From contig NZ_RCIQ01000004.1 in assembly GCF_004000255.1 (NCBI RefSeq), positions 186,001 to 250,000 of the forward strand: 64,000 bases of DNA, given 5' to 3'. Of the stretch, positions 51,133-61,177 are shown in pieces. The notes under the pieces were generated by a model. The model was not told where the DNA came from, did not search any database, and was given only the letters and a program-made list of their open reading frames with translations. The DNA is from Nioella ostreopsis. Its GTDB lineage: Bacteria > Pseudomonadota > Alphaproteobacteria > Rhodobacterales > Rhodobacteraceae. Within the stretch, counting starts at the first letter, position 1; each line of letters opens with the position of its first letter. The translations under genes were made by a program, and so were the position numbers.

Positions 51133-52602
51133 TTACTCCGCCTCGTAGCCGTCGCGGATCATCCGGTCGAGCGCCATGACGCCCCAACCGGTCGCGCCCT
51201 TGGGGGCAAGGGCCGTATCCGCCTTGACGCTGGCCACCCCTGCGATGTCCAGGTGAATCCAGGGAGTCTCGTCCTTGACGAAGCGTTGCAGGAACTGTGC
51301 CGCGGTGATCGAGCCCGCGGGACGGCCGCCCACATTCTTCATATCCGCCACATGGGATTTCAGCATCTTGTCATAGGCGGCGCCGAGCGGCATCCGCCAC
51401 GCGCCCTCTCCTTCCGCGCCAGCTGCCTTGAGGAAGCTGTTGCAGAACCCGTCATCATTGGAAAATACGCCCGCGTTTTCATGCCCCAACCCGATGATGA
51501 TCGCGCCGGTCAGGGTCGCCAGATCGACCATGCCGGCAGGTTGGAAGCGGTCCTGCGCGTACCACATGATATCGCACAGGACGAGCCGCCCTTCGGCATC
51601 GGTATTGATCACCTCGATCGTGTCGCCCTTCATCGAGCGCACCACGTCGCCGGGTCGCTGCGCACGCCCGTCGGGCATGTTTTCCACCAGCCCCACGACG
51701 CCCACCACATTGGCCCTGGCCTTGCGCAGGGCCAACGCACGCATGACACCCGAGACGACGCCCGCGCCGCCCATATCCATGGTCATGTCTTCCATGCCGC
51801 CGGCCGGTTTCAGGCTGATGCCACCGGTGTCGAAGACAACGCCCTTGCCGATCAGCGCCAGCGGGGCCTCGTCACCGCCGCCCCTCCACTGCATGACCAC
51901 GACCTTCGACGGGCTTTCGGACCCCTGCCCCACGGCCAGCAGTGCCCGCATGCCGAGTGTTTCCAGCTCCGCCTCGTCGAGGATCTCCACCTCCAGCCCC
52001 AGATCGGCCATTGCGGCGAGACGCGCGGCGAACTCTTCGGTGGTCAGCACGTTGGAAGGCTCGCTCACCAGATCGCGGGTGAAAAAGACGCCCTCGGCCA
52101 CGGCGGTCATGGGCGTGGCTTCGGCGGACACGTCCTCGGGCTTGCTGACAAGGAACACGGCCCCTTCGCCAACGGGAGTGTCGCCGGTCTTGTGATCGGT
52201 GAATTCATAGGCCCGCATCGCCAGCCCGAAGGACATGTCAGCGGCCCGGTGGAACGCCCCGGCGGCCACGGTCAGTGCTGCCTTGCCCTTGGCCTTGGCC
52301 AGTTCGGCCCCGGCGCGACGCGCCTCTTCGACACTGACCCGGCGGGGGAGTTTGACAACAAGCAGCGCCTCGGCGGCCAGACCGGTCGGGAAGCCCAGAG
52401 ACACGCAATCGCCCGTCCTGGCCTTGTCCCAGGCGTCCGACTCGGCCAGACGCACCAACGCGCCCTTGGTCAGCCGGTTCACCCGGCGCGCAGACTGGTC
52501 GAGCTTGCCATCGGGGGTGACGATCACCGCCAGCTTGCCTTCGGCGCCTGCCAGCGCATCGAGGTCGGTTTCGGAGAAGGAAATGGCAATCGGCGTGGTC
52601 AT
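51133..52602 (-). CDS. pepA: Leucyl aminopeptidase
   Basis: A 489-residue M17 dizinc peptidase that removes N-terminal residues from peptides in the cytoplasm. The catalytic C-terminal half has IGKGVVFDTGGISLKP (metal lysine and aspartate), MDMGGAGVV, and the signature NTDAEGRLVL; the N-terminal macro-like domain covers about 1-160. It is divergent from lptF, the usual arrangement in alphaproteobacteria. The 138 bp between carry a CACTAG-AA-CTAGTG palindrome (52635-52648). Confidence 0.95.
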   Translation of the reverse strand: MTTPIAISFSETDLDALAGAEGKLAVIVTPDGKLDQSARRVNRLTKGALVRLAESDAWDKARTGDCVSLGFPTGLAAEALLVVKLPRRVSVEEARRAGAELAKAKGKAALTVAAGAFHRAADMSFGLAMRAYEFTDHKTGDTPVGEGAVFLVSKPEDVSAEATPMTAVAEGVFFTRDLVSEPSNVLTTEEFAARLAAMADLGLEVEILDEAELETLGMRALLAVGQGSESPSKVVVMQWRGGGDEAPLALIGKGVVFDTGGISLKPAGGMEDMTMDMGGAGVVSGVMRALALRKARANVVGVVGLVENMPDGRAQRPGDVVRSMKGDTIEVINTDAEGRLVLCDIMWYAQDRFQPAGMVDLATLTGAIIIGLGHENAGVFSNDDGFCNSFLKAAGAEGEGAWRMPLGAAYDKMLKSHVADMKNVGGRPAGSITAAQFLQRFVKDETPWIHLDIAGVASVKADTALAPKGATGWGVMALDRMIRDGYEAE

Positions 52603-52740
52603 GTGGGAACCTCTGGAATTGGATGTTGTTGCAACACTAGAACTAGTGGGCAGGCTTGACCAGATATGCCTGTCCTTGTGGCTGCGATTGGATTAAGACC
52701 TTGGTTACTGGGGTTATTAAGAGATTGATTTCGGGGGGCG

Positions 52741-53871
52741 ATGAACTTGGGACGCTATGACCGGTATATCCTGTCACAGCTTCTGGCGCTGTTCAGCTTT
52801 TTCAGCCTTGTGCTGGTCTCCGTCTATTGGGTCAACAGGGCCGTGGGCCTGTTCGACAGGCTGATCGGCGACGGGCAATCCTTACGGGTTTTCCTAGAGT
52901 TTTCCGCCCTTTCCCTGCCGCAGATCATCTTTCTCGTGCTACCGGTCTCGGCCTTTGTGGCGGCGATCTATGTCACCAACCGGATGATTTCGGAAAGCGA
53001 ACTTGTGGTGATGCAGACCGCGGGATGCTCTGCGCTTCGGCTTCTGCGCCCGGTCTGGGTGTTCGGTGTCGTGGCCGCGCTGCTTCTGGCGATTCTGGCG
53101 CATTACCTTGTGCCCGCCGCCCGTGGCCAGCTCATGAACCGGTCGGTGGAGGTCTCTCAGGACATGACCGGCAGGCTTCTGCGTGAAGGCGAGTTCATCC
53201 ACCCCACAGATGGGCTGACCGTCTATATCCGCGAGATCACCGAATTGGGCGAGTTTCGCGACGTATTTCTGCAAGACAGATCCACACCCGATGTGGAAAC
53301 CACCTATACCGCCCGGCGCGCGCTGCTGGTCTCATCAGAGGCCGGCCCCCGGTTGGTGATGTTCGAAGGGGTGGCGCAGACCGTGCAGGCCGAGGGGCAG
53401 CGCCTGTCCATCGTTGAATTCGACGATTTCACTTATGACATTGCCGGGCTGATCGAAACGCCGGAGACTCGCACGCTGCATATCCGGGAGCTGTCCACCC
53501 CGGTCCTGCTGTTTGCGCCGCGTGCCTTTGCAGAGGCTCAGGGCTCGACGCTTGCCGAATTCCGCTTTTCGGGTCACGACCGGCTTGCCCGCCCCTTCTT
53601 CGCACTGTTCGTGCCGGTGATCGCGGCAGCAACCCTGATGCTCGGGGCGTTCTCGCGCTTTGGCATCTGGCCGCAGATCCTGTTGGCCATCGCGTTGATC
53701 ATTCCCCTCCAGATGATCTGGAACGTGGCCGAAAGCGTCGGGATGCGGCAGGACGGCATGGCATGGCTGGCCTATCTGCAACCGGCAGCAGCCGGAGCCA
53801 TCGCCGCGCTGATGATCGCGCTGGCCCTGCGAGGCCACCGACACCCGCGCCGACAGGAGGCCGCGGCGTGA
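52741..53871 (+). CDS. lptF: LPS export permease LptF
   Basis: A 376-residue YjgP/YjgQ protein of the LptB2FG ABC exporter that lifts LPS from the inner membrane. Six helices: MNLGRYDRYILSQLLALFSF and two more at the N-terminus, a periplasmic jellyroll (about 130-270) and three at the C-terminus (RPFFALFVPVIAAATLMLGA). The stop overlaps the lptG GTG start (GTGA), so the pair is coupled. Confidence 0.93.
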   Translation: MNLGRYDRYILSQLLALFSFFSLVLVSVYWVNRAVGLFDRLIGDGQSLRVFLEFSALSLPQIIFLVLPVSAFVAAIYVTNRMISESELVVMQTAGCSALRLLRPVWVFGVVAALLLAILAHYLVPAARGQLMNRSVEVSQDMTGRLLREGEFIHPTDGLTVYIREITELGEFRDVFLQDRSTPDVETTYTARRALLVSSEAGPRLVMFEGVAQTVQAEGQRLSIVEFDDFTYDIAGLIETPETRTLHIRELSTPVLLFAPRAFAEAQGSTLAEFRFSGHDRLARPFFALFVPVIAAATLMLGAFSRFGIWPQILLAIALIIPLQMIWNVAESVGMRQDGMAWLAYLQPAAAGAIAALMIALALRGHRHPRRQEAAA

Positions 53872-54962
53872 TCCTGCATCTTTATATCGCCCGAAGGTTC
53901 CTGCGCTCTTTCCTGATCGTGCTTGCGGTCTTCGTCGCCATTCTGCTGCCGATCGACCTTGCCGAACAGCTGCGCGCCATGGGGGAAAGCAATGCTGGTC
54001 TCGGCGCGGCGTTCAATCTGGCGCTGCTGAACCTGCCCGGAACGCTCTACCGGATGCTGCCGCTGTTCGTCATTCTGGCAACGCTCGTTCTGTTCCTGTC
54101 CCTGGCGCGCACGTCCGAGCTTGTGGTCATACGGGCCTCGGGCCGGTCTGCCCTGCATTCGGCCCTGTCGCCGGTGATGATGTCGCTTGTGATCGGCATC
54201 CTCGGACTGCTGGTCATCAACCCGCTTGTGGCCGCAACGGAGCGGCAGTTCGAAATCTCCATGTCGCGCTACCAGAGCGGCGAAAACCGGACCCTGTCCG
54301 TCTCTGGCGAAGGGCTGTGGCTGCGCCAGGGCAGCCAGTTCGGCCAGACCGTGATCCGTGCAGCACGCGCCAATTCCGATGGCACGTCGCTTTTCGAAAC
54401 CAGCTTCTTCGTCTTCGACCCCGACGGGTTGGCGCAAAGCCGCATCGATGCGGACTCCGCGGTTCTGGCGGATGGGGCATGGACGCTGACCGATGCCAAG
54501 CTCTGGCCGCTAGGACAGGCCAACCCCGAGGCGGAGGCCACCAGCCACGAAACCTTTACCCTGCCCTCCACCCTGACCCGCGATCAGATCCGCGACAGTT
54601 TCGGCCGCCCCACGACGATTCCGATCTACGAACTGCCCCGATTCATCTCGCAACTGCGCACGGCGGGCTTCGCCGCCCTGCAACATCGCATGTGGTTCAT
54701 GAGTGAATTGGCCAATCCGCTGCTTCTCGCCGCGATGGTTCTGATTGGCGCGAGCTTCACGATGAGGCATACACGTTTTGGGAAAACGGGGATGATGGTG
54801 CTATTCGCATTGCTGGTGGGATTCGGGCTGTTCTTCCTGCGCAATTTCGCGCAGGTTCTGGGGGAAACCGGCCAGTTGCCGGTGGCCGTCGCGGCATGGA
54901 CTCCACCGATCGCGGCGATTCTGCTGTCGCTAGGCATTCTCTTGCATACGGAGGACGGATGA
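53868..54962 (+). CDS. lptG: LPS export permease LptG
   Basis: Partner of LptF, 364 residues. It opens VILHLYIARRFLRSFLIVL read from a GTG (53868-53870) with AGGAGG in front, has the jellyroll in the middle and closes with HTRFGKTGMMVLFALLVGFGLFFL, a typical YjgQ helix. It overlaps lptF at the start and lptD at the end by 4 bp, so three Lpt genes are read together. Confidence 0.93.
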   Translation: MILHLYIARRFLRSFLIVLAVFVAILLPIDLAEQLRAMGESNAGLGAAFNLALLNLPGTLYRMLPLFVILATLVLFLSLARTSELVVIRASGRSALHSALSPVMMSLVIGILGLLVINPLVAATERQFEISMSRYQSGENRTLSVSGEGLWLRQGSQFGQTVIRAARANSDGTSLFETSFFVFDPDGLAQSRIDADSAVLADGAWTLTDAKLWPLGQANPEAEATSHETFTLPSTLTRDQIRDSFGRPTTIPIYELPRFISQLRTAGFAALQHRMWFMSELANPLLLAAMVLIGASFTMRHTRFGKTGMMVLFALLVGFGLFFLRNFAQVLGETGQLPVAVAAWTPPIAAILLSLGILLHTEDG

Positions 54963-57088
54963 TGCGGATCGGCGCGTTTCTTCTGTCCCTGATCCTGCTG
55001 GCAAGCCCGCTGGCCGCGCAAACGCGCGTCATTCCCGCAACGCTGATCGCCGACGACATCCGCTTTTCCGGCGCAACCACGTCCGTCACCGCCAGCGGCA
55101 ATGTCGAGATTTTCTACAACGGAGTCAGGCTGCGCGCGGGCCGGATTGTCTATGATGGCACCGCTGATCGCGTGAGCGTGGAAGGCCCGATCACCCTGAC
55201 CGAAGACAGCGGGCGCAGCATCCTCTTCGCCGATTTCGCCGAGCTTTCGGCCGATCTGCAAAACGGTGTGCTGCAATCCGCCCGGCTGGTTCTGGACCGG
55301 CAGTTGCAGATTGCCGCGACCCAGATCAACCGGGTCGACGGGCGCTACACGCAGATGTACCAGACCGTCGCGTCGTCCTGCGAGGTCTGCGCCACGAACC
55401 CGGTGCCGCTGTGGCAGATCCGGGCGCGTCGGATCATCCATGATCAGCAGGAACAACAGCTCTATTTCGAAGATGCGCAGTTCCGAGCACTCGGTGTGCC
55501 GATTGCATGGTTCCCGCGTCTGCGGCTGCCGGATCCGACGCTGGAACGCGCCACCGGCTTTCTGACCCCGACCATTCGCGCGTCGAACCAGTTGGGCACC
55601 GGCATTCGCCTGCCCTATTTCATCGAAATGGGCGACCATGCGGACCTGACCATCACGCCCTATATCACCGCAGGCGACAGCCAGACGCTTGAGGCACGCT
55701 TTCGCCGGGCGTTCGAAAATGGATTTGTCGAATTGAACGGGGCTGTCAGCTGGGATGACCTGTCGGTGGACTCGTCCCGATCCTACGTCTTTGCCGAGGG
55801 GTGGTTCGACCTGCCGCGCGATTTCCGGCTGGAGTTCACTTACGAAACCGTCTCGGACCCGGATTACCTGCTGACCTACGGCTACAGCGAGGAAGACAGC
55901 CTGAACACGGGCATTACCCTCAGCCGGGCCGATCGCAACGAGTATATCGGCATTTCCGCCAACCGGTTCCGATCGCTTCGAGAGGGCGATAACAATTTCA
56001 CCCTGCCGACCCTGACCACCGATGCGGAGGTGACGGAACGCTTCAGCCCTTCCTGGCTTGGAGGCATTGCCACGGTCGGCATGTCCACGCACAGCCATGC
56101 CCGCCGGTCGGATGCCGATATCGACGGGCGCGATGTGGCGCGGCTCAGCTTCGATGCCAATTGGCGGCGGGACTGGATCTTGCCCGCCGGCATTCTGGCA
56201 GCGGTCGAGGCGCAATGGCAGGGGGATGTCTACAATATCAGCCAGGACTCCACCTATGACGACACCATCACCCGCTCGACACCCTATCTTGCGGCCGAGC
56301 TGCGCTGGCCCCTGGCGCGGGCGAGTTCGGCGGGGGTGACGCATCTGCTGGAACCGGTGCTGCAATATGTCTGGGCCCCTGACACGCAGCCGGCCCTGCC
56401 CAATGAAGACGGGCGCGTGGTGGAATTCGACGAGGGCAACCTGTTTTCGCTCAACCGCTTTCCGGGTGCCGACGGGCAGGAACTGGGGCCGCGCCTGGCC
56501 TATGGGCTGTCCTATACCCGTGACGATCCGCTTGGCTGGTCGCTTGGGGTGACTGTCGGGCAGGTCCTGCGCGAACGCGACCATGCGCAGTTCACCCAAG
56601 GGTCGGGGCTGGACGGGACGCAATCCGATTTCATGCTGTCCACCAGCCTCGGGATCGGCAATTCGCTGACCCTGATGAACCGCGCCCTGTTCAGTGAGTC
56701 CTTCAACATAAGCTCGAATGAATTCGCCCTGATGTGGGAGGAAGATCAGTTCGATCTTGCCTCTTCGATCACCTGGCTGGAAGCAGATCCCGCCGAGGGC
56801 CGCCCTCAGGACATGGCGGAATGGGCCTTTGACGCCAGCTATGATTTCGACAATGCCTGGGCCGCAACAGTGGACTGGCGCTATGATTTCGAGGCCAACG
56901 AGCCCACAAGGGCAGGATTGAGCCTGATCTACGCAACCGAGTGCGTGGACGTGGAGTTTTCTCTCTCGCGTCGCTTCACGACCTCGGCTACGTTGCCCTC
57001 AGCCACCGATATCGGATTGACTGTGGCGTTGAACGGTTTCGGCGCGTCCCGCGACGGACGCAGCTATGACCGAAGCTGCCACAGATAA
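54959..57088 (+). CDS. lptD: LPS-assembly outer-membrane protein LptD
   Basis: A 709-residue beta-barrel protein that inserts LPS into the outer leaflet. It has a signal peptide (MMRIGAFLLSLILLASPLAAQ in pattern), an OstA/LptA-like periplasmic domain (about 25-120; RFSGATTSVTASGNVEIFYNGVRLRAG region) and a long C-terminal barrel. Two cysteines near 140-145 (SSCEVCATNP) and one near the end (ATECVDVEF) may form the disulfides. The ATG at 54959 overlaps the lptG stop; the next ATG at 54962 is slightly better spaced from GGAGG. Confidence 0.92.
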   Translation: MMRIGAFLLSLILLASPLAAQTRVIPATLIADDIRFSGATTSVTASGNVEIFYNGVRLRAGRIVYDGTADRVSVEGPITLTEDSGRSILFADFAELSADLQNGVLQSARLVLDRQLQIAATQINRVDGRYTQMYQTVASSCEVCATNPVPLWQIRARRIIHDQQEQQLYFEDAQFRALGVPIAWFPRLRLPDPTLERATGFLTPTIRASNQLGTGIRLPYFIEMGDHADLTITPYITAGDSQTLEARFRRAFENGFVELNGAVSWDDLSVDSSRSYVFAEGWFDLPRDFRLEFTYETVSDPDYLLTYGYSEEDSLNTGITLSRADRNEYIGISANRFRSLREGDNNFTLPTLTTDAEVTERFSPSWLGGIATVGMSTHSHARRSDADIDGRDVARLSFDANWRRDWILPAGILAAVEAQWQGDVYNISQDSTYDDTITRSTPYLAAELRWPLARASSAGVTHLLEPVLQYVWAPDTQPALPNEDGRVVEFDEGNLFSLNRFPGADGQELGPRLAYGLSYTRDDPLGWSLGVTVGQVLRERDHAQFTQGSGLDGTQSDFMLSTSLGIGNSLTLMNRALFSESFNISSNEFALMWEEDQFDLASSITWLEADPAEGRPQDMAEWAFDASYDFDNAWAATVDWRYDFEANEPTRAGLSLIYATECVDVEFSLSRRFTTSATLPSATDIGLTVALNGFGASRDGRSYDRSCHR

Positions 57089-57108
57089 CCGGAACGCCGG
57101 ACGAAAGA

Positions 57109-58362
57109 ATGACGCATATGACCTTGACGACCCAAGCAGACAGACCCCGCATCGCAGGCCCCCTGAAAGCCCTGACCGCAGCGCTTGCCCTGTCACTTGT
57201 CCCGTTGACACCGGCCACGGCGCAAAGCCCGTTTTCGGCGGCGGTGACCGTGAATGACCAGATCGTCACGCATTACGAAATCACGCAGCGCGTGCTGTTT
57301 CTCGAAGTTCTGAACGCCCCGGGCGACTTGCAGGAACAGGCACGCGAAACCCTGATCAACGAACGCCTGCAACGCGAAGTCGGTGAGCGGTTCGGCATGC
57401 TCGCCAGCATCGACGATATTGAAGAGGGCATGGCCGAATTCGCAGGGCGCGCCAACATGAACACCGAGGCCTTTCTGGGTGCCTTGCAGAACGAAGGGAT
57501 TTCGCCCGAAACCTTCCGCGATTTCGTTGCGGCCGGGATCACCTGGCGCAATATCGTGCGCGCCCGTTTTGGACCCCGCGCACAGGTCACCGAGGAAGAG
57601 ATTGACCGGGCGCTGACCCTGTCCGCATCCGATGGCGGCGCACAGATCAATGTCGCCGAGCTCGTGGTGCCGGTCACCCCGGAAAACGCCGATCAGATCC
57701 GCGCTGACATTGCCCGCCTGGCACAGGAGCTCGACGGCTCGATAGGGGCCTTCTCGGAAGCCGCCCGCGCCTATTCCGCCGCGGCAACGGGTCGTCAGGG
57801 TGGCGGGCTTGGCTGGCGTCCCCTGTCCGCGATCCCGCCGCAACTGCGCGCGATCCTGCTGCCAATGAATGTGGGCGACGTCACCGACCCGGTGCCGCTT
57901 GGACCTGCCATCGCGATTTTCCAGCTGCGCGGGCTGGACGAGACCGGGTTCGTATCGCCGGAGGTGACGGCGGTCGAATATGCCGAGGTGCTGATCCCCG
58001 GCGGCCAGAGCGCAGAGGCTTTGGCCGAGGCGCAGGATCTGCGCGACAGCATCGACACCTGTGACGATCTGAATGGTGTGCGCCCGGGCGGCTTTGAACT
58101 CGTTTCCCTGCCGATCGAGGATGTACCCGGTGATATCTCGCTGGAGCTTGCCCGTCTGGATGCCAACGAGATCTCGACCGGGCTGACCCGCGCGAATGGT
58201 ACGCAACTGCTGTTCCTGATGCTCTGCGGCCGGTCCACGGAACTGCCCGAAGGCGGACGCGACGAAGTCCGGCAGGCCCTGTTCCAGCAGCGTCTGGAAA
58301 GCTATGCGCAGGGCTATCTGGCCGAGCTGCGCGCCGATGCGATCATCGACGAAAACCCATGA
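57109..58362 (+). CDS. surA: SurA-like periplasmic chaperone / peptidyl-prolyl isomerase
   Basis: A 417-residue exported protein that escorts outer-membrane proteins such as LptD. The signal ends at about TPATAQS. The SurA N-terminal domain has AAVTVNDQIVTHYEITQRVLFL, the classic start, and one parvulin domain lies at about 180-285 (INVAELVVPVTPEN, GRQGGGLGWRPLSAIPPQL). Only one parvulin unit is obvious, as in many alphaproteobacteria. Starts at 57109 or 57118 are both possible. Confidence 0.9.
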   Translation: MTHMTLTTQADRPRIAGPLKALTAALALSLVPLTPATAQSPFSAAVTVNDQIVTHYEITQRVLFLEVLNAPGDLQEQARETLINERLQREVGERFGMLASIDDIEEGMAEFAGRANMNTEAFLGALQNEGISPETFRDFVAAGITWRNIVRARFGPRAQVTEEEIDRALTLSASDGGAQINVAELVVPVTPENADQIRADIARLAQELDGSIGAFSEAARAYSAAATGRQGGGLGWRPLSAIPPQLRAILLPMNVGDVTDPVPLGPAIAIFQLRGLDETGFVSPEVTAVEYAEVLIPGGQSAEALAEAQDLRDSIDTCDDLNGVRPGGFELVSLPIEDVPGDISLELARLDANEISTGLTRANGTQLLFLMLCGRSTELPEGGRDEVRQALFQQRLESYAQGYLAELRADAIIDENP

Positions 58363-59348
58363 CCGCGCAGACACTGCCCCCCGTGGCCGTCAGCTGTGGG
58401 GAGCCCTCCGGGATCGGCCCGGAAATCATCGTCAAAGCGCGCGCCGCGCTTGGGGCGAATCTGCCCTTCTTCGCCATTGGGGATCCGCGTCATTTCAAAG
58501 CCCATGGGGCCGTTGACCTGATTTCGGCCCCCGTGGAGGCCTCGGACGTGCCACCCGGGCGCCTGCCGCTTCTGGCCCATGATTTTGCCGCCGACGCCGC
58601 ACCCGGCCAGCCCGATCCGCGCAACGCGCAAGCTGTGATCGACGTGATCGAGAAAGGCGTTGACCTTGTCAGGGCCGGTGCGGCTTCGGCGATCTGTACT
58701 GCACCCATCCACAAGAAGGCGCTAAAGGACGGGGCGGGCTTCGCCTTTCCCGGCCACACGGAGTTCCTGGCCCATCTGGCGGGGGTGGACCGCGTGGTGA
58801 TGATGCTGGCCTGCGATGCATTGCGGGTGGTTCCGGTCACGATCCACATCGCGCTGGCCGATGTTCCGAGGGCGCTGACGCCGGAGCTTCTGGCCGATAC
58901 GATCCGCATCACCCATGCGGCGCTGATCCGCGATTTCGGGCTGGAGGCCCCGCGATTGGCGGTGGCCGGGCTCAATCCCCATGCGGGCGAAGGCGGCACA
59001 ATGGGGGTCGAGGACATGGCGGTGATCACCCCGGTCCTGGACATGCTGCGGGCCGAAGGGATGCGGATTGCGGGGCCACTCTCTGCCGACACCATGTTCC
59101 ACGCAGGCGCGCGCGCGGGCTATGATGCCGCAATTGCCATGTATCACGATCAGGCGCTGATCCCGATCAAGACGCTGGATTTCGCGGGCGGGGTGAATGT
59201 CTCGCTCGGCCTGCCCTTTATCCGCACCTCGCCCGATCACGGGACGGCGTTTGATATCGCCGGAAAAGGATTGGCCGATCCAGCCAGCATGATCGCCGCG
59301 CTGCACATGGCCCGCGACATGGCCCTTGCCCGGGCGGGAGGCGCCTGA
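58359..59348 (+). CDS. pdxA: 4-hydroxythreonine-4-phosphate dehydrogenase
   Basis: A 329-residue enzyme of vitamin B6 synthesis. CGEPSGIGPEII opens it, metal histidines lie in GFAFPGHTEFLAHL, NPHAGEGGTMGVED and AMYHDQALIPIKTLDF, and the NAD site is in FIRTSPDHGTAFDIAGKG. It overlaps the surA stop by ATGA. The surA-pdxA-rsmA order is a widespread conserved cluster. Confidence 0.95.
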   Translation: MTAQTLPPVAVSCGEPSGIGPEIIVKARAALGANLPFFAIGDPRHFKAHGAVDLISAPVEASDVPPGRLPLLAHDFAADAAPGQPDPRNAQAVIDVIEKGVDLVRAGAASAICTAPIHKKALKDGAGFAFPGHTEFLAHLAGVDRVVMMLACDALRVVPVTIHIALADVPRALTPELLADTIRITHAALIRDFGLEAPRLAVAGLNPHAGEGGTMGVEDMAVITPVLDMLRAEGMRIAGPLSADTMFHAGARAGYDAAIAMYHDQALIPIKTLDFAGGVNVSLGLPFIRTSPDHGTAFDIAGKGLADPASMIAALHMARDMALARAGGA

Positions 59349-59362
59349 TGGCCAGATCCGGA

Positions 59363-59419
59363 GGGGGCTCTGCCCCCGTCGCTGCGCGACTCCCCCGAGG
59401 TATTTTTGCCAAGCTGAAA
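59363..59419 (-). repeat. Rhodobacteraceae-type intergenic palindromic repeat, copy 4
   Basis: A GGGGGCTCTGCCCCC hairpin (59363-59377), GCTGCGCGAC, then CCCCCGAGGTATTTTTGCCA and AGCTGAAAG. The core differs from copy 3 at a few positions (GCTGAA for GATGAA). It lies between pdxA and rsmA. Confidence 0.65.
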
Positions 59420-59456
59420 GGGGGCGGCGCGCGCGTTAACCTTAATGGAGTGTTGC

Positions 59457-60299
59457 ATGGCGACGATTGACGGGCTGCCGCCGCTTCGCGAGGTGATCGC
59501 GACCCATGGGCTCAGTGCGCGAAAGGCGCTTGGGCAGAATTTCCTGCTGGATCTGAACCTGACCGCCAAGATTGCCCGCGCTGCCGGCGATCTGACCGGT
59601 TGCGATGTGCTGGAGGTGGGCCCCGGCCCCGGTGGCCTCACGCGCGGGTTGCTGGCCGAGGGCGCGCGGCGGGTGGTGGCGATCGAGAAGGATGCGCGGT
59701 GCTTGCCGGCGCTGGCGGAGATCTCGGCGGCTTATCCCGGTCAGCTGGAGGTGATGAACGAGGATGCGTTGCAGGTCGATTGGGCCGCGCATCTGACGCC
59801 GCCGATCAAGGTCGTGGCGAACCTGCCTTATAATGTGGGGACGGAACTGCTGATACGCTGGTTGACGCCGAAGCTGTGGCCGCCGCAATGGCAAAGCCTG
59901 ACGCTGATGTTTCAGCGGGAAGTGGCTGAGAGGATCGTCGCGCAACCGGGCGGCAAGGCCTATGGGCGGCTTGCGGTGCTGGCCCAGTGGCGGTGCAGTG
60001 CCAGGATCGCGCTGACGCTGCCGCCCGAGGCCTTCACGCCGCCCCCCAAGGTGAAATCGGCCGTGGTGCATCTGACCGCCCTGCCCGCGCCCCGGTTCGA
60101 GGCCGATCCCAAGGTGCTGGAACGCGTCGTCGCCGCCGGGTTCAACCAGCGGCGAAAGATGCTGCGCGCCGCCCTGAAAGGGCTGGCGCCGGATATCGAG
60201 GATCGCATTCTGGCTGCGGGGCTGACGCCTACCGACAGGGCCGAACAGGTCCCCATCGAAGGGTTCTGTGCGCTTGCCCGCCAGATCGCGGCGGGCTGA
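59457..60299 (+). CDS. rsmA: 16S rRNA A1518/A1519 dimethyltransferase
   Basis: A 280-residue KsgA-type enzyme that dimethylates two adjacent adenines in the 3' minor domain of 16S rRNA. It has [20 protein letters not shown], the SAM loop [25 protein letters not shown], the catalytic [14 protein letters not shown] and the C-terminal [17 protein letters not shown] 59457 has GGAG 6 bp in front; the 59445 ATG has none. Confidence 0.95.
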   Translation: MATIDGLPPLREVIATHGLSARKALGQNFLLDLNLTAKIARAAGDLTGCDVLEVGPGPGGLTRGLLAEGARRVVAIEKDARCLPALAEISAAYPGQLEVMNEDALQVDWAAHLTPPIKVVANLPYNVGTELLIRWLTPKLWPPQWQSLTLMFQREVAERIVAQPGGKAYGRLAVLAQWRCSARIALTLPPEAFTPPPKVKSAVVHLTALPAPRFEADPKVLERVVAAGFNQRRKMLRAALKGLAPDIEDRILAAGLTPTDRAEQVPIEGFCALARQIAAG

Positions 60300-60302
60300 G
60301 GC

Positions 60303-60881
60303 CTATTCCGCAGCCTGCGGGCCTTCTTCCGGGGAGCTGGCCGCGTCGCCCTGGCTTTCGGCCGCCTTCTTGGGGGCCCGGCGGGTGCGAGGGCGTTTGG
60401 GCTTTGGCGCGCTTTCGGGCGTGCTGACCAGACCGCTGTCACCAGAACCGGGCACGTCGATCACATCATCGAAGGAGCCTTTTTCGGCGGCCGCTGCGGG
60501 GGCAGGCTCTGGCCGGTCCTGCGCGTCGGGCTTGCTGCCCTGATCCTGGGCCGTGTCATCGTCTCGGGACTGGCGCGCCTCACGGGCCTGCTGCTGTGCT
60601 TCCTGCTCGGCCCGGCGGGCGTCCTGCTCTCGCTGCGCCTCACCCAACATGCGGGCATAGTGCTCGGCATGTTGCTGGAAATTCTCGGCGGCAACCCGGT
60701 CATTGGCGAGCTGCGCGTCACGGGTCAGCTGGTTGTACTTGTCAATGATCTGCTGCGGCGTTCCACGAACCTTGCCCTCGGGGCCGGAGCTGTCGAACAC
60801 GCGATTGACGATATTGCCCATAGAGCGGTTGTTGTTGTTGCGATTGCCCTTGGACCGCGAACGGTTTTTTGATGATCTCAT
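60303..60881 (-). CDS. DUF4167 domain protein
   Basis: A 192-residue basic protein. The N-terminal 75 residues are the conserved DUF4167 part (NRNNNNRSMGNIVNRVFDSSGP, then VRGTPQQIIDKYNQLTRDA and FQQHAEHYARML). The rest is low-complexity, rich in A, E, Q and R, ending in a KPKRPRTRRAPKKAA stretch that may bind nucleic acid. It follows prmC by 296 bp in which I see no other gene; prfA-prmC-DUF4167 is a recurring alphaproteobacterial order. Function unknown. Confidence 0.9.
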   Translation of the reverse strand: MRSSKNRSRSKGNRNNNNRSMGNIVNRVFDSSGPEGKVRGTPQQIIDKYNQLTRDAQLANDRVAAENFQQHAEHYARMLGEAQREQDARRAEQEAQQQAREARQSRDDDTAQDQGSKPDAQDRPEPAPAAAAEKGSFDDVIDVPGSGDSGLVSTPESAPKPKRPRTRRAPKKAAESQGDAASSPEEGPQAAE

Positions 60882-61177
60882 GTGTCTGTATCTGTTCCAG
60901 CTGTCCTGGTGTCATTGGGATGCGGGGCACGCGATGGTCAGGCAATTCCGCCAGTCCGGCTGGACCTTGCAGCTTGCCCCTGCTTTTGCGGTTTTCCCTG
61001 CTGTCTTCGTCTCGTTTGAGGGTGAACCGCGGGGGCATGGCCTGATGTCCATTCCGCATCCGCTGCCCCTGTGTAACCACGGGTTCCCCGGTAAAACAAG
61101 GGGAAACTGCCCCTTATGCGGCGTTTTAAGCCGGGACTGGCGGAATTATCGCGCGACATGCTGCCCGAAACACTCAG

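Noticed and set aside
52635-52648. CACTAG-AA-CTAGTG palindrome as a specific operator
   Set aside because: It is short and alone between pepA and lptF; it is noted in the pepA entry but there is too little to call an operator.
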